Origin: Sulfurovum sp.
Lineage (GTDB): Bacteria; Campylobacterota; Campylobacteria; Campylobacterales; Sulfurovaceae
NCBI GenBank assembly: GCA_023955225.1
Contig: JAGSGJ010000011.1
Coordinates: forward strand, 1 to 50,769
Length of the DNA stretch: 50,769 bases
Direction of reading: 5' to 3'
A program made the translations under genes and the position numbers. Shown in pieces: positions 19,389-28,183 of this stretch (the first letter of the stretch is position 1; each line of letters starts with the position of its first letter). The notes under the pieces are model-generated. The model saw nothing but the letters and a program-made list of their open reading frames with translations, was not told the origin of the DNA and did not search any database.

Positions 19389-19604
19389 ATGGGTTATGCA
19401 GGGCATGGTTGGGGTGTTGGATTTAGTGTGTGGTGTACTATGATAGTCGTTGGTTTTATTCTCTTTTATTTTTTAAGACTCAATACAAAAAATCCAGAAG
19501 GTCACTCTTCTGCACAAGACATACTTGATAAACGTTATGCCAATGGGGAAATCAATACACAAGCATATGAAGAAAAATCTAATGCTCTAAAAAGAATTGC
19601 ATAA
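19389..19604 (+). CDS. Small membrane protein with SHOCT domain
   Basis: A 71-residue protein: one hydrophobic helix (residues ~9-28, CTMIVVGFILFYFL) followed by a C-terminal SHOCT-like segment (AQDILDKRYANGEINTQAYE). SHOCT domains are found at the ends of many small oligomeric membrane proteins; no specific function is known. AGAAGGAT stands before the ATG. Confidence 0.8.
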   Translation: MGYAGHGWGVGFSVWCTMIVVGFILFYFLRLNTKNPEGHSSAQDILDKRYANGEINTQAYEEKSNALKRIA

Positions 19605-19622
19605 AGGGATTATTACCCTTTA
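19602..19622 (+). terminator. Hairpin at the end of the SHOCT gene
   Basis: TAAAGGG and CCCTTTA form a 7-bp stem around a 7-base loop, starting at the stop codon. There is no T-run after it, so it may be only a weak or Rho-assisted end. Confidence 0.35.
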
Positions 19623-19738
19623 AGTATGGAATAATTCTACTCACATAATATATCAAAATACTCTTTTATAGTTGTATGACATTTTTTTGACATTTTAATT
19701 GTATACTTTCTACATCAAATTATATAATAAGGATACTA

Positions 19739-20044
19739 ATGAAAAAAATACTACTAGCAGGAATACTTTTATTGGGGATGAGTACCTTTGCAAATGCAGA
19801 ATCAGATGATGAGTTTGATGATGATCTTGGTGGTGACATAAGCCCAATGGAGACTATTCAGGACTTTATGGATGATTGTAATAATCATGGAGACTATTTT
19901 GGATGTTTTTCAGTAGCAATGAAATATGAGACAGGTGATGTACTGGAGAAGGATATCTCTAAAGCGATTGAATACTACGGTAAAGCATGTAAAAATGGTT
20001 CTCAAGAGGGCTGTAAGATGGCTGATAAGCTTAAGGCACAATAA
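19739..20044 (+). CDS. Exported single Sel1-repeat protein
   Basis: A 101-residue protein with a cleavable signal peptide (MKKILLAGILLLGMSTFANA). The mature part is acidic, then carries one Sel1-like repeat (AMKYETGDVLEKDISKAIEYYGKAC) with cysteines spaced as in the disulfide-bonded Hcp proteins of Helicobacter (C..C in each helix pair). Predicted periplasmic or secreted; its partner is unknown. Confidence 0.8.
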   Translation: MKKILLAGILLLGMSTFANAESDDEFDDDLGGDISPMETIQDFMDDCNNHGDYFGCFSVAMKYETGDVLEKDISKAIEYYGKACKNGSQEGCKMADKLKAQ

Positions 20045-20150
20045 GTCAAATTTCCTAAATACAGGAATTATAAGGTCAAAATTAAAGTCTATTAGAAGAG
20101 GAGAGAAATATCATCCACTTCAATAGACTGAACTCCACGCAAACATACAA

Positions 20151-20447
20151 TCAAAAATATAATACTTCATTTAAGGCATCATAGAGACCTCGTTTATACT
20201 CTGTATCATCAAGACAAGCATGAAGCTTCAATTGTTTAGTTACTTGTTCCTTGAACTGTTCCTGTATCCTCTTTTCTTCCTGCAAGTAGTGATACGTAAG
20301 CTCACCCAGATATTCTAATGCTGTTAGCCTGCCTTCTCTATACTTCTCACTTATTTGTAGCGTAGTTGTATTGAACTTGTATAACGTTAGCTGATTAGAA
20401 CAATATTTACTTATTTTTTCAAGTACTTCTTTGGATGTAGATTTCAT
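20151..20447 (-). CDS. Hypothetical helical protein
   Basis: A 98-residue, largely helical, charged protein without signal peptide or recognised domain. It stands between two units and has a plausible TTGTCA/-10 promoter upstream but no copy of the light-block box. Function unknown. Confidence 0.6.
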   Translation of the reverse strand: MKSTSKEVLEKISKYCSNQLTLYKFNTTTLQISEKYREGRLTALEYLGELTYHYLQEEKRIQEQFKEQVTKQLKLHACLDDTEYKRGLYDALNEVLYF

Positions 20448-20538
20448 ATTTTAATTCTGACAGAAAAATATGGAATAGGGCAAAAGTATGACAAATTGTA
20501 ATAGAAATTAAACCGTATATGCGCAATTTTATTTTTAC

Positions 20539-21234
20539 TTACACAGAAAAGTTATTTCTAAATGCTTTTGCTCCGTCTTTACTTGATTCTATCTGATCAG
20601 AAATGTCTTGAAGGGAAAAACGAAGTTTGCTTTGTTCTATCGTTTCTATCTCTTTTATTTTGTTAATGTTTATAAGATAAGATCGGTGGATACGTATAAA
20701 ATCATAAGCCAGTAATCTTTTTTCAAGATCAGAGATCTTCTGTGCATAATAAGAGAAACCTTTTGAAGATCGCAACATAACTTCGCTAAGATCTGCTTTA
20801 ACATAATAGATCTCTTCAGGCTTGAGGAGGTAATAGCTCTCACCCGTCTTACTCATCAGGCGAATATCGTTACTGCTCTTACTTTCCACTTTAACACGTT
20901 CAATACTTTGCTCTAACTGCTCCATACTAAAAGGTTTCACCAAATATCCTACAGCACCGATATCAAAGGCTTTAAGGGCATGTTCATCGTAGGCTGTCTG
21001 AAAAATGATCGATAAGCCTTCCTGATGGTATCGCAGTTCATATCCTAGTTCAAGGCCACTGGTTTCAGGCATGTTGATATCTAAAAGTACCAGATCAAAA
21101 TGATTTTCTTTTACGGCTTCTAATGCGCTTGCTGCATTGTCTGCTTCTACGATATCTTCATATCCCAGGGTAGTGAGCATTCTTTTAAGTCTGGCAAGTG
21201 CCAGAGCTTCATCATCAACGATGAGTATTTTCAT
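20539..21234 (-). CDS. LytTR-family response regulator
   Basis: A 231-residue regulator with a receiver domain (acidic pair D7/D8, phosphoacceptor D52 in LLDINMP, Lys in YLVKPF) and a C-terminal LytTR DNA-binding domain (ESYYLLKPEEIYYVKADLSEV ... FIRIHRSYLININKI). LytTR proteins bind pairs of short direct repeats. It overlaps the upstream histidine kinase gene by 20 bp, and both are the last genes of the hemH operon, which starts with the shared promoter box. It is the only DNA-binding regulator inside the light-associated block, hence the best candidate for the box-binding activator (inference). Confidence 0.9.
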   Translation of the reverse strand: MKILIVDDEALALARLKRMLTTLGYEDIVEADNAASALEAVKENHFDLVLLDINMPETSGLELGYELRYHQEGLSIIFQTAYDEHALKAFDIGAVGYLVKPFSMEQLEQSIERVKVESKSSNDIRLMSKTGESYYLLKPEEIYYVKADLSEVMLRSSKGFSYYAQKISDLEKRLLAYDFIRIHRSYLININKIKEIETIEQSKLRFSLQDISDQIESSKDGAKAFRNNFSV

Positions 21235-22222
21235 GACAATCTCCTAAATAGATAGTAAATGTGGGTGTTTCTTTGTTTATTATTTCAATCTTACCTTTAC
21301 ACAGAAGTTTTATACGCTGTGCCAAATTTGTAAGTCCCGTGCCAAACACTGTGCTGTTCATAGCTTTACCATTATTTTTCAGTATGAGTGCGTTTTGTAT
21401 TTTATCATAAGATAGTGTAATATGTAAAATATTTTTTTCAACAAAACCGTGTTTTATGGCATTCTCAACAAGTAGCTGAATGGAGAATTTCGGTACTTTT
21501 ATCTTAGGCATAGGATCTTCTACATGCATATGTATCTTGCCTGAAAAACGTATGTTCTCAAGTTCTACATAATCATTTACATTTCTAAGTTCATCACCTA
21601 GAGGAATGAGTGCTTTTTCATCCATAGTATTGCGCAGAAATGTAGAGACTTTCAAGATAGCTGTTTCAGCCTTGTTTGGATCCTGATGGATCAGTTCTGC
21701 AATGGAATTGAGTGCATTGAATAAAAAATGAGGATTGAGCTGTGTTTCAAGTGAACGAAGACGGCTTTGAACATAGTGATGATCCACTTGTTCTTTTTCG
21801 TTACGCATCTTAACAAAACGGTAAAGTAAAGCTCCTACAATGTAGGTTAGTATACCAATAGAAACAGCAATTTGAACACTATGTGTATGGAACATAGGGA
21901 TAAGGTCGATATGTAATGCATTGGCCATAAGAATACTCATAAGCGTACCTAAAAAACCAGATAGAAATGAGGAAAATATTGATAAAGGAAGCCAAAATAT
22001 TTTTGAGATCTTTGGAAGAATTTTTTGGTTCATATAGGTAATAAAAATAAGTGAAAAAAGTGTAATGGAAAATCCAAGTAAAGCTCCAAAGTATGCACCT
22101 TGAATCCATGTACGGTCCAAAAGAACATAACCTAAAGATGAGAGTAGTGTTGAAAAAAGTACACCTATGAGTAAAATATAGAACCAGTCAAGCGTTTTAA
22201 TATGCAGTTCAATATTATACAT
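21215..22222 (-). CDS. LytS-type sensor histidine kinase
   Basis: A 335-residue kinase with four to five N-terminal membrane helices (residues ~10-145), a His_kinase (PF06580-type) domain with the phosphoacceptor in QLNPHFLFNALN near residue 163, and an ATP-binding domain (NAIKHG, GTGLTNLAQRI). There is no PAS, GAF or other recognisable sensor domain, so the signal is read by the membrane helices or comes from another protein. It overlaps the CrtI-like gene upstream by 8 bp and the response regulator downstream by 20 bp. Confidence 0.9.
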   Translation of the reverse strand: MYNIELHIKTLDWFYILLIGVLFSTLLSSLGYVLLDRTWIQGAYFGALLGFSITLFSLIFITYMNQKILPKISKIFWLPLSIFSSFLSGFLGTLMSILMANALHIDLIPMFHTHSVQIAVSIGILTYIVGALLYRFVKMRNEKEQVDHHYVQSRLRSLETQLNPHFLFNALNSIAELIHQDPNKAETAILKVSTFLRNTMDEKALIPLGDELRNVNDYVELENIRFSGKIHMHVEDPMPKIKVPKFSIQLLVENAIKHGFVEKNILHITLSYDKIQNALILKNNGKAMNSTVFGTGLTNLAQRIKLLCKGKIEIINKETPTFTIYLGDCHENTHR

Positions 22223-23648
22223 GCAATAACTTTCTTAGATTGTCTACACCGAGCATTACCCCTGGCCAGCCTTGCGCGGCATAGACCGTGTCGCCTACAT
22301 GATAGAGTCCTTCTATTGGTGTATCGTTGGCCGGAAGTCTAGGCAGAAAATTTTTCATAGTAATGGCATTGCCTCCAAGTTGTGATCGTTTAATGTACTG
22401 TTTAAAGGTTTTGGGTGTTGCTGCAAAGTGATGCACGATCTCTTCATTTTTGATATCAAGTATATCACAGATGGACTTTATCAATACACTTTGAAGATAC
22501 TCTTTCTTATCTTTGTAGGAAGCCTTATCTTCCCACCATCTTTCATCTGTATGGATAGATGCAGTGATACTGTAGTGACCTTTTTCACAGAGCTTTTCAT
22601 CATCCATATCTGAAAAAGAGACGAAAAGTGCATTGGAAAGGGTGTGGGTGTAGGGTTCATTTTGAATAAGTTGATAATGATGTTCAAATTTTTTTTCACT
22701 TTGGATGGTCATATAGAGCATAAAAGAACTTTGGTGGTTGTTTAGTTTTTTATAAGGCTTATAGTAGCTTTTAATTTTATCATCATTAAAGAGCTTATCA
22801 CTTTCATAAACGGTGCTGTTGAGTATGATGTTTTTAGCTTTTACTGAACCTACAAATGAACCGCTTTTAGTATGTAAAATAAAATAGTTTTCACGCTTTT
22901 CTATGCGCGTGATCTCTGTTTTTCGTTGGACATTCTTCATTGAAGCAGTCATTTGATCAAATAGTGCACCAAAGCCACCAGGTACATAGTGTGTTTCATT
23001 AAAAGTATAGCCTAAGGAGATTGCAGCTGTAAAGAAATTGATCTCACGCAGTGGTGCCTGTGCCACAATGAGTACTTGAGATTCAAGGAACTGTAGATAC
23101 TCATCAGTGATATCACCATAGAATTGCTTGATAAAATCAAAAGCATTATGTCGTAAATAGCGCTGAAATTTAAACAGCAAAGGCAGATAGCTTGTCAGGG
23201 AACGTACTTTGTGAAAGAAAGAGCGGTTGCTGTAGTAATGCCCCTGTATAGCATAAAACTGTGTACCCAGATCATGAACTAAAGTCCAGAATGCACGATT
23301 TCTTGGGTGAGGATAATTTGATTCAAGGATGTTAAGAAATTTTTCGAGATCAGTGTATCGTGGTGTTTCTTTACCATTTTGTAGTATGATAATGGCAGGA
23401 TCTGTGGGTATCAGATCGGGTGTAAAGCCTATGGCATCGAACATAGATTTGACGATATGACCATCTTGATACCCTGCCAATGTGGTTGCCCCTGTATTGT
23501 AAGAGAAACCTTGATGCTTAAAAGTAGAACTGCATCCGCCAAGGTAGGGCTCTTTTTCAAACAGAACTGTGTTGTGCCCTTTAGCATCAAGATAGGCTGC
23601 TATGCCACTACCCCCGATGCCTGAACCTACTACCGCATATTCAATCAT
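22215..23648 (-). CDS. CrtI/CrtISO-like FAD-dependent oxidoreductase
   Basis: A 477-residue flavoprotein of the phytoene desaturase / carotenoid isomerase / retinol saturase superfamily. The N-terminal dinucleotide motif VVGSGIGGSG, the following LFEKEPYLGGCSST, and the C-terminal GDTVYAAQGWPGVMLG are diagnostic. No other carotenoid gene (crtB, crtE) is in the window, so the substrate is unknown; a lipid or polyprenoid desaturation/isomerisation is possible. It overlaps hemH by 4 bp and the sensor kinase by 8 bp, so it shares their transcript. Confidence 0.85.
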   Translation of the reverse strand: MIEYAVVGSGIGGSGIAAYLDAKGHNTVLFEKEPYLGGCSSTFKHQGFSYNTGATTLAGYQDGHIVKSMFDAIGFTPDLIPTDPAIIILQNGKETPRYTDLEKFLNILESNYPHPRNRAFWTLVHDLGTQFYAIQGHYYSNRSFFHKVRSLTSYLPLLFKFQRYLRHNAFDFIKQFYGDITDEYLQFLESQVLIVAQAPLREINFFTAAISLGYTFNETHYVPGGFGALFDQMTASMKNVQRKTEITRIEKRENYFILHTKSGSFVGSVKAKNIILNSTVYESDKLFNDDKIKSYYKPYKKLNNHQSSFMLYMTIQSEKKFEHHYQLIQNEPYTHTLSNALFVSFSDMDDEKLCEKGHYSITASIHTDERWWEDKASYKDKKEYLQSVLIKSICDILDIKNEEIVHHFAATPKTFKQYIKRSQLGGNAITMKNFLPRLPANDTPIEGLYHVGDTVYAAQGWPGVMLGVDNLRKLLHV

Positions 23649-24604
23649 ACAGAGGCTTTTTTAGTTTCTGAAATCTTCATACTTTCATAAATGTCGCTTA
23701 TGCAGGCTACAAATGCTGGGTGATCATTGGGTGCTTTTGCCACACGGTACTCCTCAAAGTCTAGATCTTCAGCGATTTCTCTATATTCTACACCAAGCTC
23801 AAATTCTGTTTCAGAATTGTCAATGGTAAAGGCTATAGGATATATGATAACTTTTTTCTTCTTTAAACTTTTTAGTTTGTCATTAAGATAAGGGCGTATC
23901 CACTCCAATGGACCAAGACGTGACTGGTAGGCAAGATGGGTATTGTGAAACTGTATGCCAGCTGTTAACAACACTTTTCTTACATGATAGACATTGTAAC
24001 GGATATGACGCTGATAGAGGTCACCTTTGTTTATGATATTTTGAGGAAGTCCATGCGCAGAAAAAACAAGTTCAAATTCTTCAGGGTCATCCTCTCCTAG
24101 TGTCTCTTTAATGCGCTCAACAGTGGCCTTGAGATAGTCTGGATGACGATAATAATGTCCAAGTGTTTTAACCTTGGCAGTGACACCTTGCTTTTTGATG
24201 CTTTCTTCTAGGTCTTCCATACTTGAAAGTGTGGTTGTACTTGAATAATGAGGGTAAAGAGGAATAGCATAGATCTCATCTACATTCTTGAGTGTTTTGA
24301 GAGTATCTGTAGCAAAGGGAGGGGTATAGCGCATGACCATGTGAACCGTGGCATCCATAACTGTTTCAAGTCTTTCAATGAGTTTCTGTGTATATCCAAC
24401 AAGAGGTGATTTACCTCCCAGTGCAGCATAGTTGCTTTTGGCTTCTTCTTTTCTTTGCCATGTAATAAGTTTGGCTATGAGCATACGTATGGGTTTGGGT
24501 GCACCTATAATACGCTTGTCATTGAACATATTGCTCAAAAAAACTTCTACTTCATCCAGATTGTTAGGTCCACCCATATTTAATAGTAAAACAGCTCTTT
24601 TCAT
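23645..24604 (-). CDS. hemH: Ferrochelatase
   Basis: Inserts Fe2+ into protoporphyrin IX to make protoheme. The 319-residue protein has the family opening LLLNMGGP, the catalytic histidine in SAHGLPQ and the conserved acidic segment DNSETEFELGVEY. First gene of the operon hemH-CrtI-like-LytS-LytTR, whose promoter carries the shared box at 24626-24671. Because protoporphyrin IX is a strong photosensitiser, raising ferrochelatase under light stress would lower singlet-oxygen production (inference). Confidence 0.94.
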   Translation of the reverse strand: MKRAVLLLNMGGPNNLDEVEVFLSNMFNDKRIIGAPKPIRMLIAKLITWQRKEEAKSNYAALGGKSPLVGYTQKLIERLETVMDATVHMVMRYTPPFATDTLKTLKNVDEIYAIPLYPHYSSTTTLSSMEDLEESIKKQGVTAKVKTLGHYYRHPDYLKATVERIKETLGEDDPEEFELVFSAHGLPQNIINKGDLYQRHIRYNVYHVRKVLLTAGIQFHNTHLAYQSRLGPLEWIRPYLNDKLKSLKKKKVIIYPIAFTIDNSETEFELGVEYREIAEDLDFEEYRVAKAPNDHPAFVACISDIYESMKISETKKASV

Positions 24605-24625
24605 GAAATCCTCACTTTTTTATTT

Positions 24626-24671
24626 ATTGTACAAATATAAAAGTGCAGTTGGTAGTTCAAATATGTTAGTT
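24626..24671 (-). promoter_or_regulatory. Shared promoter box, copy 1 (hemH operon)
   Basis: Read on the minus strand, AACTAACA-N7-ACTAC-N-AA occupies 24671-24649 and TACAAT, the -10 box, lies at 24631-24626, 14 bases after the 26-bp core. The predicted transcript starts about 15 bases before the hemH ATG. Matches the consensus AAYYRACA-N7-ACTAC-N-AA at every fixed column. Confidence 0.75.
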
Positions 24672-24698
24672 GGTTTAAGAGCAGTAAGTTTAGCGCAT

Positions 24699-24966
24699 AT
24701 TACCCCACTAACTAAATACCCAAACTTTTGAAAGAACGAGAGGAGGGAAGATGTGAGTGAAAAAACCTGTAGGACTAACTGGTTAATTCAAAGATTTTTT
24801 TGCTTACAGGTTGCCTTCTCTCGTTCTTCCCAAAGGGTGCAGTGCTTTTGCCCATACTCTGCGTTATATTTTTTCGAATTCGCTAAGGCGAGTCCTTCAA
24901 AAATATGCCTTGATTATGAACGAAATCACAGCATCAAAAATTTGGGTATTTAGTTAGTGGCGTAAT
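24699..24966. mobile_element. MITE-like element with 33-bp terminal inverted repeats
   Basis: Ends at 24699-24731 and 24934-24966 are inverted copies with two mismatches; the inner 20 bases (24705-24724 and 24941-24960) are perfect. Two further inverted pairs are nested inside: 24732-24742 with 24818-24828 (11 bp) and 24764-24771 with 24805-24812 (8 bp). There is no transposase; a 66-codon reading frame inside (24753-24953) looks incidental. The right end supplies the last codons (NYATN) and the stop of the epimerase gene. A non-autonomous element or a large structured RNA/terminator are the two readings. Confidence 0.6.
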
Positions 24967-25783
24967 TAACAATTTGGCTTAGTGCTTTTTCTATCTGAGT
25001 ATATTTAAAGACATATCCTTCATCAAGAATTCTCTTAGGATAGACCTCCTTAGAACCTGTGAGTACGGATGAAGCTTCTCCATACATGATGCGCAATACA
25101 AACTCAGGAATAGGAAGAATTGTAGGACGATACAGAGCTTTACCTAGACTTTTGGTGAAGGTGTAGTTTGTGACTGGGTTGGGTGATGTAGCGTTGAAAA
25201 TACCAGTGAGTTTTTTATCTATAATTAAACCATAAATACCCATCAGGTCCTCCATATGTATCCAGCTGGTCATCATCTTACCATTACCTATGATTCCGCC
25301 AAGACCAAGCTTAAAGGGGGTAAGCATTTGAGCCAATGCCCCGCCATTTTCACCCAGAATGACACCAAAACGTATGATCACCGTAGGTTTAGTGCATAGA
25401 TGAGCTTCATCTTCCCAATCCTGACTGAGTTGACCAAGGAAATCATCTGACAGGTTTTCACAGGACTCATCACATTTTATATTATCAGGATAGATGCCGA
25501 TAGCTGAAGTGGAGATGAACTGTTTGACACTGCTTTGATTGATGGCTTTAACCAGACGATCTGTTGTTTTTATGCGGCTATCTCTTAATATCTTTTTATA
25601 AGGATCACTCCATCGCTTGATGATGGGTGCTCCTGCAAGGTTGATAACAACATCCACGTCTTTAAGTTTTTCAAGTATGATCTCTTCACTGTCATCTCTT
25701 TGAATGTTGATTGTATGGGGAAATGTTTTCTGTATGTCTTTGCCAACAAATCCACTTGCTCCTGTGAGTGCTATTTTCATCAT
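24950..25783 (-). CDS. TIGR01777-family NAD(P)-binding epimerase
   Basis: A 277-residue atypical SDR like E. coli YfcH. The N-terminal TGASGFVGKDI dinucleotide motif and INLAGAPI are characteristic, as is the C-terminal YPKRILDEGYVFKYTQIEKAL. Substrate unknown. It follows the glutathione peroxidase gene after 64 bp and is probably the last gene of the lipocalin/amine oxidase operon. Its last five codons lie inside the inverted end of the MITE-like element, so the natural C terminus may have been replaced there. Confidence 0.85.
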   Translation of the reverse strand: MMKIALTGASGFVGKDIQKTFPHTINIQRDDSEEIILEKLKDVDVVINLAGAPIIKRWSDPYKKILRDSRIKTTDRLVKAINQSSVKQFISTSAIGIYPDNIKCDESCENLSDDFLGQLSQDWEDEAHLCTKPTVIIRFGVILGENGGALAQMLTPFKLGLGGIIGNGKMMTSWIHMEDLMGIYGLIIDKKLTGIFNATSPNPVTNYTFTKSLGKALYRPTILPIPEFVLRIMYGEASSVLTGSKEVYPKRILDEGYVFKYTQIEKALSQIVNYATN

Positions 25784-25847
25784 TAAACTCCTTCTAGTAC
25801 TATAGTATCTATATTATGTATTCCATGTGTAGCAAGAAGTACATAGT

Positions 25848-26396
25848 CTATTTGAGCAATGTTTCTATTTCTTTTTCGAGGGAAATAGGTTTGGTTGATG
25901 ACCCAAAACGTTCAATGACTTTGCCTTCTTTGCCGACAAGGAATTTAGTAAAATTCCATTTTATGGTTTCTGTACCTAAAATACCGGGTTGCTCTGATTT
26001 TAGATAACGGTAGAGGGGATGCGTATCATCGCCGTTCACGTTGATCTTTGAGAACATCGGAAAAGTTACACCAAAATTCACACGACAGAAGTTCTGTATC
26101 TCTGCTTCAGAACCTGGTTCCTGAGAGCCAAACTGGTTACATGGAAATCCAAGTACAACCAACCCTTGCTCCTTATATTTTTTATAGAGTGCTTCAAGTC
26201 CATCATACTGAGGCGTATATCCGCATTTACTTGCTACATTGACAATGAGTATTACTTTGCCTTTGTACTGTTCAAGTGTTATCTCTTTACCGTCAATGGT
26301 ATTTACTTTAAAGTCATAGATAGTTTTCATAGGTGTATCCTTTGCTAAAATGTTGATACTCAAAATGAGTAATAAAGAAAAAATCGTTTTTAACAT
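25848..26396 (-). CDS. Periplasmic glutathione peroxidase-like thiol peroxidase
   Basis: Reduces hydroperoxides, probably lipid peroxides, with thioredoxin-like donors. An N-terminal signal peptide (residues 1-18, ending NILA) exports the 182-residue protein. The peroxidatic cysteine is in NVASKCGYT, a Cys not a selenocysteine form; FPCNQFG and WNFTKFLV complete the Cys-Gln-Trp-Asn tetrad. It is 11 bp downstream of the DUF3833 gene in the same operon, which fits protection against peroxidised membrane lipids. Confidence 0.92.
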   Translation of the reverse strand: MLKTIFSLLLILSINILAKDTPMKTIYDFKVNTIDGKEITLEQYKGKVILIVNVASKCGYTPQYDGLEALYKKYKEQGLVVLGFPCNQFGSQEPGSEAEIQNFCRVNFGVTFPMFSKINVNGDDTHPLYRYLKSEQPGILGTETIKWNFTKFLVGKEGKVIERFGSSTKPISLEKEIETLLK

Positions 26397-26407
26397 TTTG
26401 TTTCCTT

Positions 26408-26959
26408 TTAGTGCCTAGATTTAGTAGGAAAATCTTTAATGATCGTAATCACAAGTTCGCCAACTTCAAAACCAAATTTTTTCATTTTTGAATGGTTTAA
26501 AATGACGCCATCTTCTTGAAGATGCAACCAGTCACGTACATTGATGTCAATGGTTGAATCATTATAGGGAACTCGCATAGTGTAGTCTATCATAACTGTA
26601 TTGCCATTGGCAAGCATCTGTGCCTCGCCTACGATATCTCCAGCTGTCCCGATGAATGTTTTTTTGCCTGTTGGTTTGAGTGTCCAGACTCTTGTTTGAA
26701 TCTCTCCGTCATCATAGACAAATTTTTCATCTAAGGTTCCCACACCATTTTCATCCCAACTTCCGACAAGTTTACCTTTAAAACGTCTGATGACCTTTCC
26801 ATCTCTGTCTTTGACCATTCCATAGGCAGTCATTGGTCCGTTAAAATACTCCTGAGGGATGAACTCAGGTGCTGTACCGTTAAAATCCTCTATCTGTGGT
26901 GCACTACATCCGCTAAGTACTCCACAGAGTCCCAGTGTTAAAAGTGATTTGAGTTTCAT
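26408..26959 (-). CDS. DUF3833 lipoprotein
   Basis: A 183-residue protein with a lipobox (LSGCS, Cys18) and a conserved GTLDEKFVYDDGEIQTRVW core typical of DUF3833. Function unknown, but this family recurs next to Cfa-like, DUF1365 and flavin amine oxidase genes in light/singlet-oxygen gene sets of Vibrio and relatives. Its ATG overlaps the Cfa-like stop (ATGA). Confidence 0.82.
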   Translation of the reverse strand: MKLKSLLTLGLCGVLSGCSAPQIEDFNGTAPEFIPQEYFNGPMTAYGMVKDRDGKVIRRFKGKLVGSWDENGVGTLDEKFVYDDGEIQTRVWTLKPTGKKTFIGTAGDIVGEAQMLANGNTVMIDYTMRVPYNDSTIDINVRDWLHLQEDGVILNHSKMKKFGFEVGELVITIIKDFPTKSRH

Positions 26960-28182
26960 GCTACCAATCCTTTGTTCAAATGTATGTTCTGGTCACGGGT
27001 AAAGGCGACCTGAACGAGGTTTATGTTGCGGGTAATAAAAGCCGCTTCACAGTAGCTAAGATACATTTTCCACATACGAATGAAGTATTCATCAAAACCA
27101 AGATCTTTGACATGGTCGAGTTTATTTTGAAATGCCTCATGCCATAAACGCAGGGTTTTTGCATAGTCTTCGGTAAACTCTTCCATGTGTAAGAGGTTCA
27201 GGCGTGTATGTGTGGAAGTTGTTTGTAGTATTTTTCCAACACTTGGTAAATGTCCACCTGGGAAGATGTACTTTTGGATGAAGTCCGTTCCTTTGCTGTA
27301 TGCAGCATAGCGCTGGTCAGGCATGGTAATGATTTGCATTACAAGTACCCCTGAAGGTTTAAGCAGTGAATCACACTTTTTAAAGAAAATGTCAAAATAC
27401 TCTTTACCTACAGCTTCAAACATCTCTACAGCGATGATAGCATCAAATGTACCCTCCAAGTCTCTATAGTCTTTGAGCAGTATCTCTACTTGTTTTTCTA
27501 CCTCTTCTTTTATGAAACGTTCCTCACAGAGTGCCTTTTGTTCTTTACTAAGTGTTACCGTAGTAACCTCACACTGCTTCTCTTTGGCAAGGTGTATAGC
27601 CATTGCACCCCAACCAGAACCTATCTCTAAGACTTTTGCACCAGGTTTTAGACGGAGTTTATCTGCTAGAAGTTTTATCTTTCTTTTCTGTGCCTCATGC
27701 AAAGAGTCATCAGCTTTTTCAAATACTGCAGAGGAGTACATCATCGTGTCATCAAGCATGAGTTTAAAAAAGTCATTGGAAAGATCATAATGTTCTGATA
27801 TGTTCTTCTGTGACTGTGTCTTGGAGTTTTTACGCATCCAGTGTTTGACTTTATTGAGTTGTGGTAGTAGGTTTACCAAACGGCTGGAGGTTCTGTCTTC
27901 ACTTTTTGTTGCAAGCGTTTTAGAGTTAATGAGAGCAAGTTCTATGAGTGCTGTAAGGTCTGAAGTTTCAAAGTCTCCATCCATATAACTTTCTGCAAAA
28001 CCTATATCACCATAAAGAGCCATACGTTTGAAAAACCGACTTTTATCAATAGTCATATCTGCTTTAGGTACCTGGCCATTCCCATATATTTTTTGTGTTC
28101 CATCACCGTAGGTCACACATAATGTTCCCTCTTTTATACCCGTTAAATATTTATCTCCGAGTTTATTCCAAAATGTATTCAT
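26956..28182 (-). CDS. Cyclopropane-fatty-acyl-phospholipid synthase-like methyltransferase
   Basis: SAM-dependent methyltransferase acting on unsaturated phospholipid acyl chains. The 408-residue protein has an N-terminal lipid-binding region and a SAM fold with VLEIGSGWGAMAIH near residue 192, preceded by NISEHYDLSNDFFKLML and followed by VEMFEAVG. Classical Cfa or a methylase forming another modified fatty acid (for instance furan or branched acids, as in the Rhodobacter singlet-oxygen response) are both possible. It directly follows DUF1365 and the flavin amine oxidase, its usual partners. Confidence 0.9.
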   Translation of the reverse strand: MNTFWNKLGDKYLTGIKEGTLCVTYGDGTQKIYGNGQVPKADMTIDKSRFFKRMALYGDIGFAESYMDGDFETSDLTALIELALINSKTLATKSEDRTSSRLVNLLPQLNKVKHWMRKNSKTQSQKNISEHYDLSNDFFKLMLDDTMMYSSAVFEKADDSLHEAQKRKIKLLADKLRLKPGAKVLEIGSGWGAMAIHLAKEKQCEVTTVTLSKEQKALCEERFIKEEVEKQVEILLKDYRDLEGTFDAIIAVEMFEAVGKEYFDIFFKKCDSLLKPSGVLVMQIITMPDQRYAAYSKGTDFIQKYIFPGGHLPSVGKILQTTSTHTRLNLLHMEEFTEDYAKTLRLWHEAFQNKLDHVKDLGFDEYFIRMWKMYLSYCEAAFITRNINLVQVAFTRDQNIHLNKGLVA

Positions 28183-28183
28183 T

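Noticed and set aside
24753..24953. A 66-codon plus-strand reading frame inside the MITE-like element
   Set aside because: No ribosome site or known domain, low-complexity composition, and it runs through the nested hairpins and into the inverted end; likely incidental.
24699..24966. Integron attC-like site at the inverted repeats
   Set aside because: The ends resemble GTTAGTT but do not fit the RYYYAAC/GTTRRRY core pairs, and no integrase or cassette array is present.
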